A DNA stretch of 6,742 bases from NCBI GenBank assembly GCA_024275555.1, contig JAJRYW010000080.1, forward strand, positions 1-6,742. The letters run 5' to 3'. Below are positions 5,539-6,742 of the stretch, piece after piece (within the stretch, counting starts at the first letter, position 1; the number at the start of each line of letters is the position of its first letter). Both the position numbers and the translations under genes were made by a program. The notes beneath the pieces were generated by a model. The model made no database searches, was not told where the DNA came from, and was given only the letters and a program-made list of their open reading frames with translations. This DNA is from Calditrichota bacterium (GTDB taxonomy: Bacteria > Calditrichota > Calditrichia > RBG-13-44-9 > J075).

Positions 5539-5591
5539 GTTTAGTTGGGCGGCTAAACTTCCGACTCCGGCTCAACTCGCAATAAGGAGTC
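5539..5591 (+). promoter_or_regulatory. Structured leader of the lipoprotein gene with possible Shine-Dalgarno masking
   Basis: GTTTAG (5539-5544) and CTAAAC (5553-5558) form a perfect six-pair stem. Directly downstream, GACTCC (5563-5568) is perfectly complementary to GGAGTC (5586-5591), which contains the core of the AAGGAG ribosome site (5584-5589) for the ATG at 5600. The loop of the first stem, TTGGGC (5545-5550), can also pair with GCTCAA (5570-5575) including one G-U, which would make a pseudoknot. The complementarity is seen in the sequence. A regulatory role is inference, since six-base matches can arise by chance. Confidence 0.35.
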
Positions 5592-5599
5592 TACCTTCA

Positions 5600-6538
5600 A
5601 TGTCATATCGTACACTTATTTCCTGTTTTATATTACTGATCGGATCAGGCCTCTTGCTGGTGCTGAACAGTTGTTATTATCCGCCGGAAGAGAGCCGGGG
5701 CGAAGAGCGGGTCAAGCCGCCCGCCGCCCAGGATCGCTACAAGTACTGGGTGGACGCCGGTTGGGAAGAAATTCTCTCCAAGCGGAAACAGTTTAAAAAG
5801 CAGGGTTACCGGATGGTGGATATCGAGACCTATCCCTGGAAGGGGCGCATCCGCTATGCAGCCGTCTGGCGCCCGGGCAAGCAGGCCTCGCGGCTCTGGC
5901 TGGCGGAAAGCTGGGATGAGTTTAAGCTGAAGTGGGAGGTTTTTAAGCAAGAAAATTTCCGGCTGATCGATGTGGAAGTATTTGAGGACAACCGTCAGAC
6001 CAAATACCTGGGATTATGGCGCGACGGCGGATTCCGCAGCCGCATGAAATCCAAAATGGATTGGGGAACCCTGATTGTGGTGCGCGACCGTTTTGCCGAA
6101 GAAGGGTTCCGGCTGGTGGATGTGGAACCGTATACCGCCGACAATCAAGTGCGCTATGCCGCGGTTTGGAAAGAAGCTACCGGGAAGCACCGCATCTGGA
6201 AAAGCGGCAGTTGGGAAGAGTTTTTGGCCAAGCGGGACATGTTCAGCCGGGAAGGCCTGCGCCTGATCGATCTGGAGATTTTCCAGGAAAACGGTGAAAA
6301 GCAGTACCTGGGTATCTGGCTGCCCGGCAAAGACGGGCATCGCTTGTGGGCCGAAACCGATTGGAAGGACTTCCGCCGCCGCAGCGACATGTTCGAGAAA
6401 GCCGGATTTACCTTGATCGACATCGAGATTGACACCTGGGGAGGCAGCAAACAATTCTCCGGCGTGTGGAGATTCGGCCCCAAAACCCCGGAACCTCCCC
6501 TGCCCCCTTCCGGCGACGATGTGCTGGAAGCGCCCTGA
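5600..6538 (+). CDS. Lipoprotein with five tandem 50-residue BTRD1-type repeats
   Basis: A 312-residue exported lipoprotein of unknown function. The signal peptide has a hydrophobic core (5-22) and lipobox LNSC (22-25), so Cys25 would be lipidated. The residue after it is Tyr, and a polar linker (30-45) follows. Residues 51-300 are five units of exactly 50 residues. Trp recurs at 55/105/155/205/255, Phe at 65/115/165/215/265, D-x-E at 74/124/174/224/274, and Trp at 90/140/190/240/290. The unit pattern W..F....F...G(Y/F)RL(V/I)D(V/I)E......(Y)..(V/I/L)W resembles the bacterial tandem repeat domain BTRD1 (PF17660), also found in the N-terminal part of fungal polyglycine hydrolases. No catalytic domain is attached. 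A Pro-rich tail (293-303) ends the protein. AAGGAG stands 10 bases before the ATG. The repeats probably form a binding or structural scaffold on the membrane, but this is inference. Confidence 0.85.
   Translation: MSYRTLISCFILLIGSGLLLVLNSCYYPPEESRGEERVKPPAAQDRYKYWVDAGWEEILSKRKQFKKQGYRMVDIETYPWKGRIRYAAVWRPGKQASRLWLAESWDEFKLKWEVFKQENFRLIDVEVFEDNRQTKYLGLWRDGGFRSRMKSKMDWGTLIVVRDRFAEEGFRLVDVEPYTADNQVRYAAVWKEATGKHRIWKSGSWEEFLAKRDMFSREGLRLIDLEIFQENGEKQYLGIWLPGKDGHRLWAETDWKDFRRRSDMFEKAGFTLIDIEIDTWGGSKQFSGVWRFGPKTPEPPLPPSGDDVLEAP
5750..6499 (+). repeat. Five in-frame 150-bp coding repeats
   Basis: The five protein repeats are encoded by consecutive 150-base units beginning at 5750, 5900, 6050, 6200 and 6350, with no insertion or deletion between key positions. 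The DNA copies have diverged strongly. By hand count, protein identity is about 17/50 for units 1 and 3 and 20/50 for units 2 and 4, against about 14-15/50 for neighbours (1-2, 3-4). This hints at an older two-unit block that was duplicated. Confidence 0.85.
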
Positions 6539-6602
6539 AAAATCAAAAATAGGGCAAAGGGAATATTCTTTGCAACAAAGCTGCACCCTCCTACGTGTAA
6601 AC

Positions 6603-6638
6603 AAACTCCGTTCATCGCGAGCGGAGTTTCTCGTTTCT
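6603..6638 (+). terminator. Intrinsic terminator after the lipoprotein gene
   Basis: AAACTCCGTTC (6603-6613) pairs with GAGCGGAGTTT (6619-6629) as an 11-pair stem with one G-T wobble and a five-base ATCGC loop. It is followed by the T-rich tail TCTCGTTTCT. It lies 64 bases after the lipoprotein stop and before the promoter of the next gene. A second small hairpin, GCAAAG (6554-6559) with CTTTGC (6568-6573), precedes it. Confidence 0.65.
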
Positions 6639-6658
6639 AGTATTTAATGACATTTGTT

Positions 6659-6689
6659 TTTGATGGTTAAGAATTTATTGATACTTTTC
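6659..6689 (+). promoter_or_regulatory. Candidate Bacteroidota-type promoter for the gene starting at 6725
   Basis: TTTG (6659-6662), a 19-base spacer, then TACTTTTC (6682-6689), which matches the -7 box TAnnTTTG except at the last base. The spacing is identical to the tatC operon promoter on the other strand. Transcription would start near 6696, leaving a leader of about 30 bases with the AGGAGG ribosome site. It follows directly after the terminator at 6603-6638, which supports a separate transcription unit. Confidence 0.5.
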
Positions 6690-6724
6690 TGATAGACATC
6701 AAGTTCTCTGAGGAGGAAAGTATC

Positions 6725-6742
6725 ATGAACAAGCGCTATATA
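6725..6742 (+). CDS. Start of a gene cut by the right window edge
   Basis: Only six codons (MNKRYI) are visible. The start is well supported by AGGAGG eight bases upstream, the strongest ribosome site in the window, and by a promoter-like motif at 6659-6689. A Lys-Arg start followed by a Tyr-Ile could open a signal peptide or membrane segment, but the product cannot be named. Confidence 0.65.

Overview
The window looks like chromosome of a Gram-negative (diderm) bacterium. It carries the start of a heptosyltransferase-like lipopolysaccharide (LPS) gene, an LpxH-like phosphoesterase and a lipoprotein. Two candidate promoters have the -33 TTTG / -7 TAnnTTTG form known from Bacteroidota, both with a 19-base spacer. 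Together with protein style this suggests the Bacteroidota/Calditrichota (FCB) side of the tree. That placement is inference, since no marker gene is present. No phage, plasmid, transposase or CRISPR gene is visible.

Left part (1-2118, minus strand): a compact operon reads leftwards from a Bacteroidota-type promoter: tatC, then a long-chain polyprenyl diphosphate synthase whose start lies 2 bases after the tatC stop, then a GT9 glycosyltransferase cut by the window edge. The theme is the cell envelope: Tat protein export, an isoprenoid chain for quinones or lipid carriers, and LPS sugar assembly.

Middle (2119-2845): about 730 bases without a gene, filled by a nested repeat complex. Three forward copies (A, B, C) and two reverse copies (D, E) of a GCCGCCAAGG-type repeat surround a 13-base inverted pair, which surrounds a perfect 10-base palindrome. 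Copies B and C are near-identical over 76 bases.

Right part (2846-6742, plus strand): four complete genes and the first codons of a fifth, separated by gaps of 186-278 bases. They encode an LpxH-like metallophosphoesterase, a six-helix membrane protein with an internal duplication, a YqiA-like alpha/beta hydrolase, and a lipoprotein built from five exactly 50-residue repeats of the BTRD1 type. Three of the four gaps hold a different inverted-repeat or structured element. The last holds a good terminator followed by a second Bacteroidota-type promoter for the truncated gene. These genes look separately transcribed. They share an envelope flavour, but nothing ties them into one pathway.

I see no convincing new defence, mobile or biosynthetic system. 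The most unusual items are the nested repeat complex, the strictly periodic lipoprotein with a possible Shine-Dalgarno-masking leader hairpin, and the small non-coding inverted-repeat element at 4432-4612.
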